Program-made: the position numbers and the translations under genes
Assembly (NCBI GenBank): GCA_016302185.1
Contig: JAEDOC010000032.1
Coordinates: forward strand, 1-17,150
From: Clostridium sp.
GTDB lineage: Bacteria; Bacillota; Clostridia; Lachnospirales; Lachnospiraceae
DNA length: 17,150 bases
Reading direction: 5' to 3'
In this document: piece by piece, positions 1-7,055 of the stretch
Position numbering within the stretch: the first letter of the stretch is position 1
Layout of the letters: every line of letters starts with the position of its first letter
Notes under the pieces: model-generated
What the model was told of the DNA's origin: nothing
The model's database searches: none
Seen by the model: only the letters and a program-made list of their open reading frames with translations

Positions 1-1057
1 AACAAAAGATAAAAAAGAGCGTGTTGGACGTATCCTTCAGATGCATGCCAACAAGCGTATGGAATTAGACAAGGTTTACTCCGGCGACATCGCTGCAGCG
101 ATCGGCTTCAAGTTCTCCACCACCGGTGATACCATCTGTGATGAGCAGCATCCGGTAATCCTGGAGTCCATGGTATTCCCGGAGCCGGTTATCGATATCG
201 CTGTAGAGCCGAAGACCAAAGCCGGTCAGGAGAAGATGGGCGAGGCTCTGGCAAAGCTGGCAGAGGAGGATCCGACCTTCCGTGTTTACACCAACAAGGA
301 GACAGGCCAGACCATCATTGCAGGTATGGGCGAACTGCATCTGGAGATCATCGTAGACCGTCTGCTTCGTGAGTTCCATGTGGAAGCAAACGTAGGTGCT
401 CCGCAGGTTGCTTACAAGGAGACCTTCACTAAGCCGGTTGATGTGGACAGCAAGTATGCAAAACAGTCCGGTGGTCGTGGTCAGTACGGTCATTGTAAGG
501 TTAAGTTTGAGCCGATGGATCCGAACGGTGAGGAGACCTTCAAGTTCGAGTCTGCAGTAGTCGGCGGTGCGATTCCGAAGGAGTACATCCCGGCTGTTGG
601 AGAGGGTATTGAAGAGGCTGCAAAGGCCGGTATCCTTGGCGGATTCCCGGTACTTGGTGTTAAGGCTACCGTATACGATGGTTCCTACCATGAGGTTGAC
701 TCTTCTGAGATGGCATTCCACATTGCCGGTTCCATGGCATTCAAGGATGCAATGCGTAAGGGCAACCCGGTTCTTCTTGAGCCGATCATGAAAGTAGATG
801 TAACCATGCCGGAAGAGTACATGGGCGACGTTATCGGAGATATCAACTCCCGTCGTGGACGTATCGAAGGTATGGAGGACATCGGCGGCGGTAAGCTGGT
901 TAAGGCTTATGTTCCGTTAGCAGAGATGTTCGGTTACTCCACCGATTTACGTTCCAGAACACAGGGACGTGGTAACTATTCTATGTTCTTCGAGAAATAT
1001 GAGCAGGTACCGAAGAGTGTTCAGGAAAAAGTTCTTGCCGGAAAGAGCGAGAAATAA
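1..1057 (+). CDS. fusA: Elongation factor G, C-terminal half (5' end outside window)
   Basis: EF-G is the ribosomal translocase GTPase of the cytoplasm; it also acts with RRF in ribosome recycling. The reading frame is already open at base 2, and the visible 351 residues correspond to about half of a usual ~690-700 aa EF-G. The GTPase domain lies upstream of the window. Visible in order are the end of domain II/III with [18 protein letters not shown], domain IV starting near [16 protein letters not shown], and domain V with [12 protein letters not shown] and [20 protein letters not shown]. The ATG at 41 is internal (preceded in frame by KERVGRILQ) and is not a start. The gene sits directly upstream of tuf, the classic str-operon order. 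Codon choice is strongly biased (for example cgt, ggt, ccg), as expected for a highly expressed gene. Confidence 0.98.
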   Translation, partial: TKDKKERVGRILQMHANKRMELDKVYSGDIAAAIGFKFSTTGDTICDEQHPVILESMVFPEPVIDIAVEPKTKAGQEKMGEALAKLAEEDPTFRVYTNKETGQTIIAGMGELHLEIIVDRLLREFHVEANVGAPQVAYKETFTKPVDVDSKYAKQSGGRGQYGHCKVKFEPMDPNGEETFKFESAVVGGAIPKEYIPAVGEGIEEAAKAGILGGFPVLGVKATVYDGSYHEVDSSEMAFHIAGSMAFKDAMRKGNPVLLEPIMKVDVTMPEEYMGDVIGDINSRRGRIEGMEDIGGGKLVKAYVPLAEMFGYSTDLRSRTQGRGNYSMFFEKYEQVPKSVQEKVLAGKSEK

Positions 1058-1078
1058 TTAAAAAACAGTGTTTGATTC

Positions 1079-1110
1079 TTTTCCGAGGCAGGTAAAAACT
1101 GCCCGGAAAA
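1079..1110 (+). other. Stem-loop in the fusA-tuf spacer
   Basis: TTTTCCG (1079-1085) pairs with CGGAAAA (1104-1110) and GGCAG (1087-1091) with CTGCC (1099-1103). This gives a 12-bp stem with one bulged A and a 7-nt loop. No T-run follows on either strand, so it is not a convincing intrinsic terminator. It may stabilise the fusA 3' end or mark an RNA-processing site. It lies just upstream of the tuf promoter. Confidence 0.5.
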
Positions 1111-1122
1111 GCAAATATAGGC

Positions 1123-1151
1123 TTGAAAAATAAACTCTGATCGCATATAAT
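1123..1151 (+). promoter_or_regulatory. Promoter of tuf
   Basis: TTGAAA (1123-1128), a 17-nt spacer, and a perfect TATAAT (1146-1151) form a near-consensus sigma-A-type promoter inside the 158-nt fusA-tuf gap. The predicted start near 1158 leaves a leader of about 58 nt before the tuf ATG. tuf can therefore be transcribed independently of the upstream str operon, as is common for this gene. Confidence 0.8.
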
Positions 1152-1215
1152 TAGAGACAGCCTAACATAAATTTAGAAGCCTTAGTGGGCACAAATTAAG
1201 GAGGACGTTTTAAAA

Positions 1216-2409
1216 ATGGCAAAAGCAAAGTTTGAAAGAACAAAACCGCATTGCAACATTGGTACCATCGGACACGTTGACCATGGTAAAACAACATTAA
1301 CCGCTGCTATCACAAAGACTCTGAATCAGAGACTTGGTACTGGTGAAGCAGTTGCTTTCGATATGATCGATAAGGCACCGGAAGAGAGAGAGCGTGGAAT
1401 CACTATCTCCACCGCACACGTTGAGTACGAGACCGAGAAGAGACACTATGCACACGTTGACTGCCCAGGCCATGCTGACTATGTAAAGAACATGATCACC
1501 GGTGCTGCTCAGATGGATGGCGCTATCCTGGTAGTAGCTGCTACTGATGGTGTTATGGCTCAGACAAGAGAGCACATCCTTCTGTCCCGTCAGGTAGGCG
1601 TACCGTACATCGTTGTATTCATGAACAAGTGTGATATGGTTGATGATCCGGAGCTGCTTGAGTTAGTAGAGATGGAGATCCGTGAGCTTCTGAACGAGTA
1701 CGAGTTCCCGGGCGATGACACACCGATCATCCAGGGTTCCGCATTAAAGGCTCTTGAGGATCCGACCTGCGAGTGGGGCGACAAGATCCTTGAGCTTATG
1801 AACGCTGTTGACGAGTACATTCCGGATCCGGTTCGTGATACAGATAAGCCGTTCCTGATGCCGATCGAGGACGTATTCACCATTACCGGTCGTGGTACTG
1901 TTGCTACCGGCCGTGTAGAGCGTGGTACATTAAAGCTGAACGATGAGGTTGAGATCGTTGGTATTCATGAGGAGACCCGTAAGACTGTTGTAACCGGTAT
2001 CGAGATGTTCCGTAAGCTGCTTGATCAGGCTCAGGCTGGTGATAACATCGGTGCTCTGCTTCGTGGTGTTCAGAGAACTGAGATCCAGAGAGGTCAGTGT
2101 CTGGTTAAACCGGGTTCCGTAAAATGCCATAAGAAATTTACCGCTCAGGTTTACGTTCTGACCAAGGACGAGGGTGGTCGTCACACTCCGTTCTTCAACA
2201 ACTATCGTCCGCAGTTCTACTTCAGAACCACTGACGTTACCGGCGTTTGCGAGTTACCGGCTGGTACCGAGATGTGTATGCCTGGCGATAACGTAGAGAT
2301 GACTATCGAGCTGATTCATCCGGTAGCTATGGAGCAGGGTCTTCGTTTCGCTATCCGTGAGGGCGGCCGTACCGTAGGTTCCGGTAGAGTAGTTTCTATC
2401 ATCGAGTAA
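1216..2409 (+). CDS. tuf: Elongation factor Tu
   Basis: EF-Tu is the GTPase that delivers aminoacyl-tRNA to the ribosomal A site. At 397 aa it has the normal length and all GTPase motifs: GHVDHGKT (19-26), the RGITI switch I element (about 60-64), DCPGH (82-86), NKCD (137-140) and SAL (about 175). They are followed by the two beta-barrel domains, ending in [16 protein letters not shown]. The start is set by AAGGAGGA at 1198-1205, 10 nt before the ATG. The gene has its own promoter and is closed by a strong terminator at 2435-2504. Strong codon bias indicates very high expression. Whether the genome carries a second tuf copy cannot be seen here. Confidence 0.99.
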   Translation: MAKAKFERTKPHCNIGTIGHVDHGKTTLTAAITKTLNQRLGTGEAVAFDMIDKAPEERERGITISTAHVEYETEKRHYAHVDCPGHADYVKNMITGAAQMDGAILVVAATDGVMAQTREHILLSRQVGVPYIVVFMNKCDMVDDPELLELVEMEIRELLNEYEFPGDDTPIIQGSALKALEDPTCEWGDKILELMNAVDEYIPDPVRDTDKPFLMPIEDVFTITGRGTVATGRVERGTLKLNDEVEIVGIHEETRKTVVTGIEMFRKLLDQAQAGDNIGALLRGVQRTEIQRGQCLVKPGSVKCHKKFTAQVYVLTKDEGGRHTPFFNNYRPQFYFRTTDVTGVCELPAGTEMCMPGDNVEMTIELIHPVAMEQGLRFAIREGGRTVGSGRVVSIIE

Positions 2410-2434
2410 GATTCGCGATGGCAATGAGCCATGC

Positions 2435-2504
2435 AAATGAATAAATAAAAAGAACCCGGGAAGAGTGCTTGCATTCTTCCCGGGTTCTTTTTATTTATTC
2501 ATTT
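2435..2504. terminator. Long perfect inverted repeat; bidirectional intrinsic terminator
   Basis: The left arm 2435-2464 and right arm 2475-2504 are exact reverse complements over 30 bp with a 10-nt loop. The GC core (GAACCCGGGAAGA) is flanked by A-rich DNA on the left and T-rich DNA (TTCTTTTTATTTATT) on the right, so either strand gives a GC stem followed by a U-rich tract. It should end tuf on the plus strand and transcripts arriving from the PfkB gene on the minus strand. A smaller hairpin (ATGGC-aatga-GCCAT, 2418-2432) lies between the tuf stop and this element. Confidence 0.92.
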
Positions 2505-2620
2505 ATAGGGCGAAGCCCGCGACCGAACGGCGTAAGCCGTGAGGTTGCAGCATGGCGGGCCGGTGGAAGTCGAATGCACGCGACCGAGATGGAGCGAAGC
2601 GGAATCGAGGTGTGCGCTTA
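2505..2620. repeat. GC-rich cluster of short stem-loops, probable dispersed intergenic repeat
   Basis: This non-coding stretch is unlike its AT-rich flanks and holds several small inverted repeats: GGGC-GAA-GCCC (2508-2518), ACGGC-GTAA-GCCGT (2527-2540) with a GNRA-type loop, GC-GAA-GC (2594-2600), and GCAC (2576-2579) facing GTGC (2612-2615). GCCCGC (2515-2520) can alternatively pair with GCGGGC (2555-2560), enclosing the second hairpin. I infer a repetitive extragenic element or a structured RNA. Only one copy lies in this window, so repetition is not shown by the sequence itself. Confidence 0.5.
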
Positions 2621-2645
2621 TCAGCTAAAATTTTATGAGTTTTGT

Positions 2646-2680
2646 GTGCCGCCCGGCTTGACGAGAAACCTGGGCGGCAT
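2646..2680. other. Stem-loop just downstream of the PfkB-family gene
   Basis: TGCCGCCC (2647-2654) and GGGCGGCA (2672-2679) are exact complements forming an 8-bp GC stem 8 nt beyond the PfkB stop codon. On the minus strand the sequence after the stem (CACAAAACTC) is not T-rich, so it is at best a weak terminator or a 3'-end stabiliser. The main terminator for that gene is more likely the inverted repeat at 2435-2504. Confidence 0.45.
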
Positions 2681-2687
2681 TCTGATA

Positions 2688-3815
2688 CTATTTCATATTC
2701 TCAAAAAAGGCATCTGTCAGCTTCTGAATATTCAGATACGGATTCTCATAATCAAAGCTGATCATTCGTCCTCTGGCGGCCAGAACGCCCAGTCGGATAG
2801 GACCGGCCAGATCCGCATTCAGCCGTTCATCAAGCATACCGCTGATAAAGCCGCCGGCAAAGGAATCTCCGGCACCGGTATCATTGTTCATCTGATACTG
2901 GTAGAGCTTCTGGTGACGTACCGTGCGGATACAGGACTTACCATTCTCAAAATGAAGCAGCTCATGACGATCGTCGTACTTAATAATCAGAGTACGTTCC
3001 GGAGAAGGATTTATGGCAGTAAAATAATCACAGAGGTTCTGGTACAGCGGACGGGCGCTTCTCGCATTCAGTCCCAGATTCCGTTTTTCCGATTTATTTA
3101 AAAAGATATAATCCGCGTAATTTACCAGTGGCTGCAGACGTTCTCTCCACACGGAGGTGTATTCAGAGCCGGGATCCATGCTGACCTTTAACGATGGATT
3201 CCATTTCTTTGCCTGAATGACATACTGCATGATGGCCTCAAACTGAGTAAAATCAGAAAGAGAAGACAGATGAATCCAGCGTGCCTGCGACAGATATTCC
3301 GCGAAGGACTGTCCGGTTCGCTCTTCCTGCTCCTGAATCCGATCCAGCAGTGTATTATTGGCACAGGGGGCAATCTTAATACAGTTCCGGCTGTGGTTAT
3401 AGAGGCGGACAATGGATTTGGCGATGGTTCTGTGGTAAATATCTTCAAACCGATCTTTGGTGGTAAACAGCCAGTCCCGATTATCCAGATGGGCCAGCTC
3501 CTGCTCCACATTATTAGTTTTTCCATACCGGAGATCAAAATCATTGGGACTGCCGCAGACCCCGGTATAGGCCACCTTCAGTCCGGGAAGAATATGCTTA
3601 ATTACCTTTAACGTGATAAAAGCGGATCCTCCGATCTGTGTTGTGTATTCCTTGTTCTTCTGAACCAGTTCCAGAATATCATCTTCCACATCTGAAATCG
3701 GATTGCTTAAATTCTCATCACCGGATTTCCCATTGACGATCAGATCAAGGCCGGTACAATGAAACATATAATCATAGTTAATTGCACCGATGCAGATAAC
3801 ATCCAAACCTGCCAT
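2688..3815 (-). CDS. PfkB-family carbohydrate kinase, substrate unknown
   Basis: This is a cytoplasmic ATP-dependent kinase of the ribokinase/PfkB superfamily, which phosphorylates sugars, nucleosides or related compounds. Visible are the N-terminal strand LDVICIGAINYDYMF (4-18), the glycine pair IGGSAF (61-66) typical of the substrate-binding region, and the signature NNDTGAGDSFAGGF (310-323). In the signature D317 is the expected catalytic base and GAG the anion hole. At 375 aa it is longer than typical ribokinases (about 300-340), with extra sequence around residues 90-175. The start is supported by GAGG 8 nt upstream (plus-strand 3824-3827). It is divergently transcribed from the TraX-family gene and stands alone, so neighbours give no substrate clue. 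Family assignment is secure; substrate (sugar, adenosine, other) is not. Confidence 0.85.
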   Translation of the reverse strand: MAGLDVICIGAINYDYMFHCTGLDLIVNGKSGDENLSNPISDVEDDILELVQKNKEYTTQIGGSAFITLKVIKHILPGLKVAYTGVCGSPNDFDLRYGKTNNVEQELAHLDNRDWLFTTKDRFEDIYHRTIAKSIVRLYNHSRNCIKIAPCANNTLLDRIQEQEERTGQSFAEYLSQARWIHLSSLSDFTQFEAIMQYVIQAKKWNPSLKVSMDPGSEYTSVWRERLQPLVNYADYIFLNKSEKRNLGLNARSARPLYQNLCDYFTAINPSPERTLIIKYDDRHELLHFENGKSCIRTVRHQKLYQYQMNNDTGAGDSFAGGFISGMLDERLNADLAGPIRLGVLAARGRMISFDYENPYLNIQKLTDAFFENMK

Positions 3816-3870
3816 GTTCCATACCTCACATTATATTAGAATTTATGACAAAAAAACACGCCATCATAAG

Positions 3871-3898
3871 AATATATTATAAATAGGTGTTTTGTCAA
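3871..3898 (-). promoter_or_regulatory. Promoter of the PfkB-family gene
   Basis: Read on the minus strand, TTGACA (3898-3893) is followed after 16 nt by TATATT (3876-3871). The predicted start near 3864 gives a leader of about 50 nt. The region between this promoter and the start codon is AT-rich. Confidence 0.6.
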
Positions 3899-3994
3899 AC
3901 AGAATGTAAAAAAAATGTAAATCTGTTTGGGAAAAAGTCGGAAAAGGGATGTGCGGAAGAAATGGAAAAGAAATGAAATGGAGAAAGAAAGGAA

Positions 3995-4023
3995 ATGAAA
4001 AAGAATCTGCCCTGTGATATACT
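3995..4023 (+). promoter_or_regulatory. Extended -10 promoter of the TraX-family gene
   Basis: TGATATACT (4015-4023) is an extended -10 (TGn plus TATACT). A weak -35, ATGAAA (3995-4000), sits 17 nt upstream. The predicted start near 4030 leaves a short leader of about 24 nt containing AGGGAGG (4038-4044). Upstream lies a purine-rich tract (3955-4005) with only four T and no C on this strand. Confidence 0.5.
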
Positions 4024-4053
4024 GGGAAAAACGGAGTAGGGAGGAGCAGACGA

Positions 4054-4719
4054 ATGGAGAAAAACAGAAGGGCTTGTCTGACCGGTGCGCATTTGAAATG
4101 GACGGCTCTGGCAGCCATGGTAACAGATCATATCGGAATTCTGCTTTCCGGACAGAAATGGATTTCGCCGGCGTTACGCCTGGTGGGACGCCTTTCCTTT
4201 CCCTTATTTTGCTTCCTTCTGGTGGAAGGCTTTCTTCACACCCGGAATGAAAACGCATACGGGAAACGGCTGCTTGCCTTTGCGTTTCTTTCGGAGATTC
4301 CCTTCAATCTGTTCCTTGGAAGAAAGCTGTTCTTTCCCGAAATCCAGAATGTCTTTTTTACCCTGTTTCTGGGGCTGTGGATGCTGCGGCTGATCCGCCG
4401 GGCAAAAACTTTGGAATGTCAGCTTATCATCCTTCTTTTGTTCAGCGCTGCGGCCTGGCTGCTTCGATGCGATTATGATGCGGGAGGAATGTTCCTGATT
4501 GCGGCGTTCTATTTCTATCGGCAGGGAAACAGCACCATCCTGCTTCCTGCAGTCGTGGCGGCAGTGCTCTCTCTTGACTTTTACGGAGCAGCAGCGCTTT
4601 CGGCTCTTCCGGTCTTCCTGTACGGAGGAGAACGGGGCAGACAGCCGGGAAAATACTGGTTTTATCTTTTTTATCCTCTTCACCTGCTGGTGCTGTATGG
4701 GCTCACCTGCCTGCGATAG
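4054..4719 (+). CDS. TraX-family integral membrane protein
   Basis: The protein is a 221-aa polytopic membrane protein matching the TraX family. F-plasmid TraX N-acetylates pilin; the many chromosomal Firmicute members have no established role. Family hallmarks visible are KWTALAAMVTDHIG (15-28, with D25-H26), a GRLSFPLFCFLLVEGF block (45-60), HT followed by RLLAFAFLSEIPFNL (72-86), N99 with TLFLG (103-107), DYDAGG (140-145) and the closing FYPLHLL (206-212). Hydrophobic segments occur throughout, consistent with about 6-8 membrane helices. The start is fixed by AGGGAGG 9 nt upstream. No conjugation or pilin gene is nearby. The gene is single, divergent from the kinase gene and upstream of the restriction-modification pair. 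I infer a membrane acyltransferase-like role with unknown substrate. Confidence 0.85.
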   Translation: MEKNRRACLTGAHLKWTALAAMVTDHIGILLSGQKWISPALRLVGRLSFPLFCFLLVEGFLHTRNENAYGKRLLAFAFLSEIPFNLFLGRKLFFPEIQNVFFTLFLGLWMLRLIRRAKTLECQLIILLLFSAAAWLLRCDYDAGGMFLIAAFYFYRQGNSTILLPAVVAAVLSLDFYGAAALSALPVFLYGGERGRQPGKYWFYLFYPLHLLVLYGLTCLR

Positions 4720-4784
4720 GGACGTGTCCGCGGCAGGAGAAAAGAGGCTGTAATCGTTTGAACGCCGGTTTTATGAAAAAGCTT

Positions 4785-4813
4785 TTGCTTTCTTCTTTGG
4801 GAACAGTTATAAT
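4785..4813 (+). promoter_or_regulatory. Candidate promoter of the restriction-modification pair
   Basis: TTGCTT (4785-4790), a 17-nt spacer and a perfect TATAAT (4808-4813) precede the methyltransferase by about 100 nt, with a predicted start near 4820. The -35 is weak. No GATC site lies between the TraX-family stop and the methyltransferase ATG, so feedback by methylation of its own promoter at GATC is not visible. Confidence 0.5.
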
Positions 4814-4871
4814 AAGAACATGAGTTTTGCCGGCAGAAGAGGGAGAAGCAGCTGTGCAAAAGAGAACAAAG

Positions 4872-4898
4872 GTATGGAATTCTGCAGGAATGCCATAC
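4872..4898 (+). repeat. Inverted repeat / hairpin just upstream of the methyltransferase RBS
   Basis: GTATGGaATTC (4872-4882) and GAATgCCATAC (4888-4898) are complementary except for one central A/G mismatch, with a 5-nt loop TGCAG. The hairpin ends 3 nt before AGGGAGGA (4902-4909), the ribosome binding site of the methyltransferase. It could be an operator on DNA or a translational control element on RNA. Confidence 0.6.
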
Positions 4899-4913
4899 AA
4901 TAGGGAGGAAGCC

Positions 4914-5762
4914 ATGCAAAAAAAGGACCCACTGGTAATGCCCATTGTCAAATGGGTAGGCGGTAAGCGTCAGCTGCTGGAGCAGATTGTGCCGCGGATA
5001 CCGGAACATAATACATACTATGAACCCTTTGTCGGCGGCGGTGCCGTGCTGTTTCGGATGCAGCCGAAGAAAGCGGTGATCAATGATTCCAATGAAGAGC
5101 TGATCAATATTTACCGGGTGATCAAGGAACAGCCGGAGGAGCTGATTGCCCGCCTGGCAGAGCATAAGGAGAAAAACTGTCAGGAATATTTTTATGAGGT
5201 CAGAGCACTGGATCGGAGCTTCGAGACATACATGGAGTTATCTCCGGTGGATCGGGCGGCACGGATTATCTATCTGAACAAAACCTGTTATAACGGGCTG
5301 TTTCGGGTAAACCGGGCGGGAGAATTCAATTCTCCCTGGGGACGCTATAAGAATCCGAATATTACCAACGAGGATACCATACGGGCGATGAGCCGGTATC
5401 TGAATCAGTCGAAGGTGCTGATTCTCTGTGAGGACTACCGGGAGACCTTTAAGGGGATACGGAAGGATTCCTTCGTGTATCTGGATCCTCCGTACATGCC
5501 CATCAGCTCTTCGTCATCCTTTACCGGGTATACAGCGGCCGGATTCGGACCGCAGCAGCAGATTGAGCTGAAGAAGCAGTGTGATATCCTGAATAAGAGG
5601 GGAATCCGTTTCCTGCTGTCCAATTCCTGCTGCGAATTTATTGAGGAACTGTATAAGGATTATATTGTGGAGCGCGTGTCCGCCAAACGGACCATCAATG
5701 CCAAAGCGGATAAGCGGGGAGCGATTGATGAGCTGCTGATACGAAATTATGAGCTTGATTGA
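4914..5762 (+). CDS. DNA adenine methyltransferase, Dam / M.DpnII (D12 class) type
   Basis: The enzyme transfers methyl from S-adenosylmethionine to adenine N6 in DNA, here probably in GATC, and would protect host DNA from the downstream nuclease. From this start it is 282 aa, normal for the class. Visible are the N-terminal KWVGGKRQLL (13-22), the SAM-binding YEPFVGGGAVLF (36-47), acidic INDSN (56-60), NKTCYNGLFRVN (122-133) typical of GATC-specific members, the catalytic DPPY (191-194), and C-terminal KRTINAKADKRGAIDELLIRNY (258-279). ATG 4914 is chosen because AGGGAGGA (4902-4909) precedes it and homology begins right after it; a TTG at 4827 in the same frame has no ribosome binding site. 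The gene overlaps the nuclease gene by 14 nt. GATC specificity is inferred from motif similarity, not shown. Confidence 0.93.
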   Translation: MQKKDPLVMPIVKWVGGKRQLLEQIVPRIPEHNTYYEPFVGGGAVLFRMQPKKAVINDSNEELINIYRVIKEQPEELIARLAEHKEKNCQEYFYEVRALDRSFETYMELSPVDRAARIIYLNKTCYNGLFRVNRAGEFNSPWGRYKNPNITNEDTIRAMSRYLNQSKVLILCEDYRETFKGIRKDSFVYLDPPYMPISSSSSFTGYTAAGFGPQQQIELKKQCDILNKRGIRFLLSNSCCEFIEELYKDYIVERVSAKRTINAKADKRGAIDELLIRNYELD

Positions 5763-7044
5763 TGATAAATGGGAGCTGCTCTTTGACCGGTATGAGATTG
5801 CGAAAAAAGTGTCGGAGAGCGGCCTTTTTTCGATTACGGCAGATCAGATACGGGAATATAAGGAACCCCGCCTGATGACAAAATTTGATACCAGAGAGTC
5901 GCTTCCCAAGGTATTTGGAAAGAATCTGGGCATTCTGCCGGTGACCCGGGGAAGCTATTGCATCGGGAATTTTGACCTTTATCAGGATTTTCCGGAGGAG
6001 GTCTCCGGAGAAGCTGCCGGAGAGCGGGCGAAGCAGATTCGGAGAATGTCGGTGCCGGACTGGTATGAGACGATTGACACAGAGGACATCCGCTCGGAGG
6101 CGGCTGCAATCAATGTGATGGGGCTGACCGGGATGCTGGACGATTTTCTGGGAGAGGAGAACTTTCGCCAGACCGTATCCGGACGGATGGCATCAGGGCA
6201 GTTCAGTTTCCTGGTCCATGGACGGCCGTCCGGTCTTTCAAGCCGGATTGAGGTACATAATTCGCAGGTGGAGATTGACGGCGGCTTTGAGTCCAGGGAA
6301 TCCTTTGCAGTGCTGGAAGGAAAAAATGTGGTACATGGGAATTTTCTGGTGCGCCAGCTGTATTATCCCTACCGCCTGTGGGAGGAAAAGCTGAAGAAAA
6401 GGGTACGTCCGGTTTTTCTGGTGTACTCCAACAACATTTTCCGTTTGATGGAGTACGAATTTACGGAACGAGAGAACTATAATTCCATCCATTTGGTAAA
6501 AGAAGGATTGTACAGTCTGGAAGATACGGAGATCACGGCGAAGGCTCTGTATGAGGTCTGGCGGCAGACAGAGGTTCGTCCGGAGCCGGAGGTGACCTTT
6601 ATCCAGGCAGACAGCTTCGATAAGGTAATCTCACTGACGGAGCATTTAAAGGAATGTCCGTTAAGCGGAGCAGAGATCGCCGAACGGTTCGGCTTCCGGG
6701 AACGGCAGTCGGATTATTATTATAATGCCTGCAGATACCTGGGGCTGGCAGAGAAGAGAAAAGAAGCGGACGGTGTGGTCCGTGTAGCTCTGACCGATGC
6801 GGGACGCGGGCTGTTCAAGCTGCGCTACAAGCCGCGTCAGCTGGAATATGTAAAACTGATTCTGGAACACCGGATTTTTCATGAACTGTTTGAAGAGATG
6901 CTTCGGACCGGCAAAGTGCCTGGAAAACGGCGGATCTGTGAACGGATGCGAGAGCTTCGCTTATGCGGCCCAAGCCTGATTGAGCGGAGAGCATCCTCCG
7001 TGGCCGGATGGCTGCGGTGGATGCGGGGGCTCTATTCTGCGTAG
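5749..7044 (+). CDS. Probable type II restriction endonuclease, PD-(D/E)xK-like, with C-terminal winged-helix-like region
   Basis: This is the likely cognate nuclease of the upstream adenine methyltransferase, expected to cut unmodified GATC-type sites. In the middle, VEIDGGFESRESFAVLEGKN (174-193) gives D177, a 12-residue gap, and E190-G-K192, the layout of a PD-(D/E)xK active site. It is followed by the basic/aromatic LVRQLYYPYRLW (200-211). Residues about 303-356 (LSGAEIAERFGF to ALTDAGRGLF) look like a winged helix-turn-helix. At 431 aa it is larger than DpnII or MboI (about 280-290 aa) and does not resemble them by eye. The ATG at 5749 lies inside the methyltransferase gene and no good Shine-Dalgarno precedes it, so translation is probably coupled to the methyltransferase. 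No controller gene is present. Function is inferred from motif plus pairing; specificity is untested. Confidence 0.75.
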   Translation: MSLIDDKWELLFDRYEIAKKVSESGLFSITADQIREYKEPRLMTKFDTRESLPKVFGKNLGILPVTRGSYCIGNFDLYQDFPEEVSGEAAGERAKQIRRMSVPDWYETIDTEDIRSEAAAINVMGLTGMLDDFLGEENFRQTVSGRMASGQFSFLVHGRPSGLSSRIEVHNSQVEIDGGFESRESFAVLEGKNVVHGNFLVRQLYYPYRLWEEKLKKRVRPVFLVYSNNIFRLMEYEFTERENYNSIHLVKEGLYSLEDTEITAKALYEVWRQTEVRPEPEVTFIQADSFDKVISLTEHLKECPLSGAEIAERFGFRERQSDYYYNACRYLGLAEKRKEADGVVRVALTDAGRGLFKLRYKPRQLEYVKLILEHRIFHELFEEMLRTGKVPGKRRICERMRELRLCGPSLIERRASSVAGWLRWMRGLYSA

Positions 7045-7055
7045 AGTGTGCGGGA

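Noticed and set aside
65..721. Long minus-strand open frame opposite fusA (and similar frames opposite tuf, carB and pyrG)
   Set aside because: They lie antisense to certain, highly conserved genes, show no recognisable domain and no ribosome binding site, and follow from strong codon bias.
2469..3101. Plus-strand 210-codon frame crossing the terminator, the stem-loop cluster and the end of the PfkB gene
   Set aside because: It begins inside the terminator loop, reads the GC-rich repeat and then the antisense of a conserved kinase. It is probably a spurious frame of the repeat.
3830..3835. Minus-strand TATAAT immediately upstream of the PfkB gene
   Set aside because: No -35 at suitable spacing, and the predicted start would fall on the ribosome binding site. 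The TTGACA/TATATT pair at 3871-3898 fits better.
4706..4737. Stem CTGCCtGCG / CGCGGCAG at the TraX-family stop codon as a terminator
   Set aside because: It has a bulge and long loop, and is followed by AGAAAAGAGG instead of a T-run.
4827..4913. N-terminal extension of the methyltransferase from a TTG at 4827
   Set aside because: No ribosome binding site precedes it and the extension has no family similarity. A strong AGGGAGGA fixes the ATG at 4914.
4720..4913. Search for a controller (C) protein gene or methylation-sensitive GATC in the restriction-modification promoter
   Set aside because: No small HTH reading frame and no GATC are present in this stretch.
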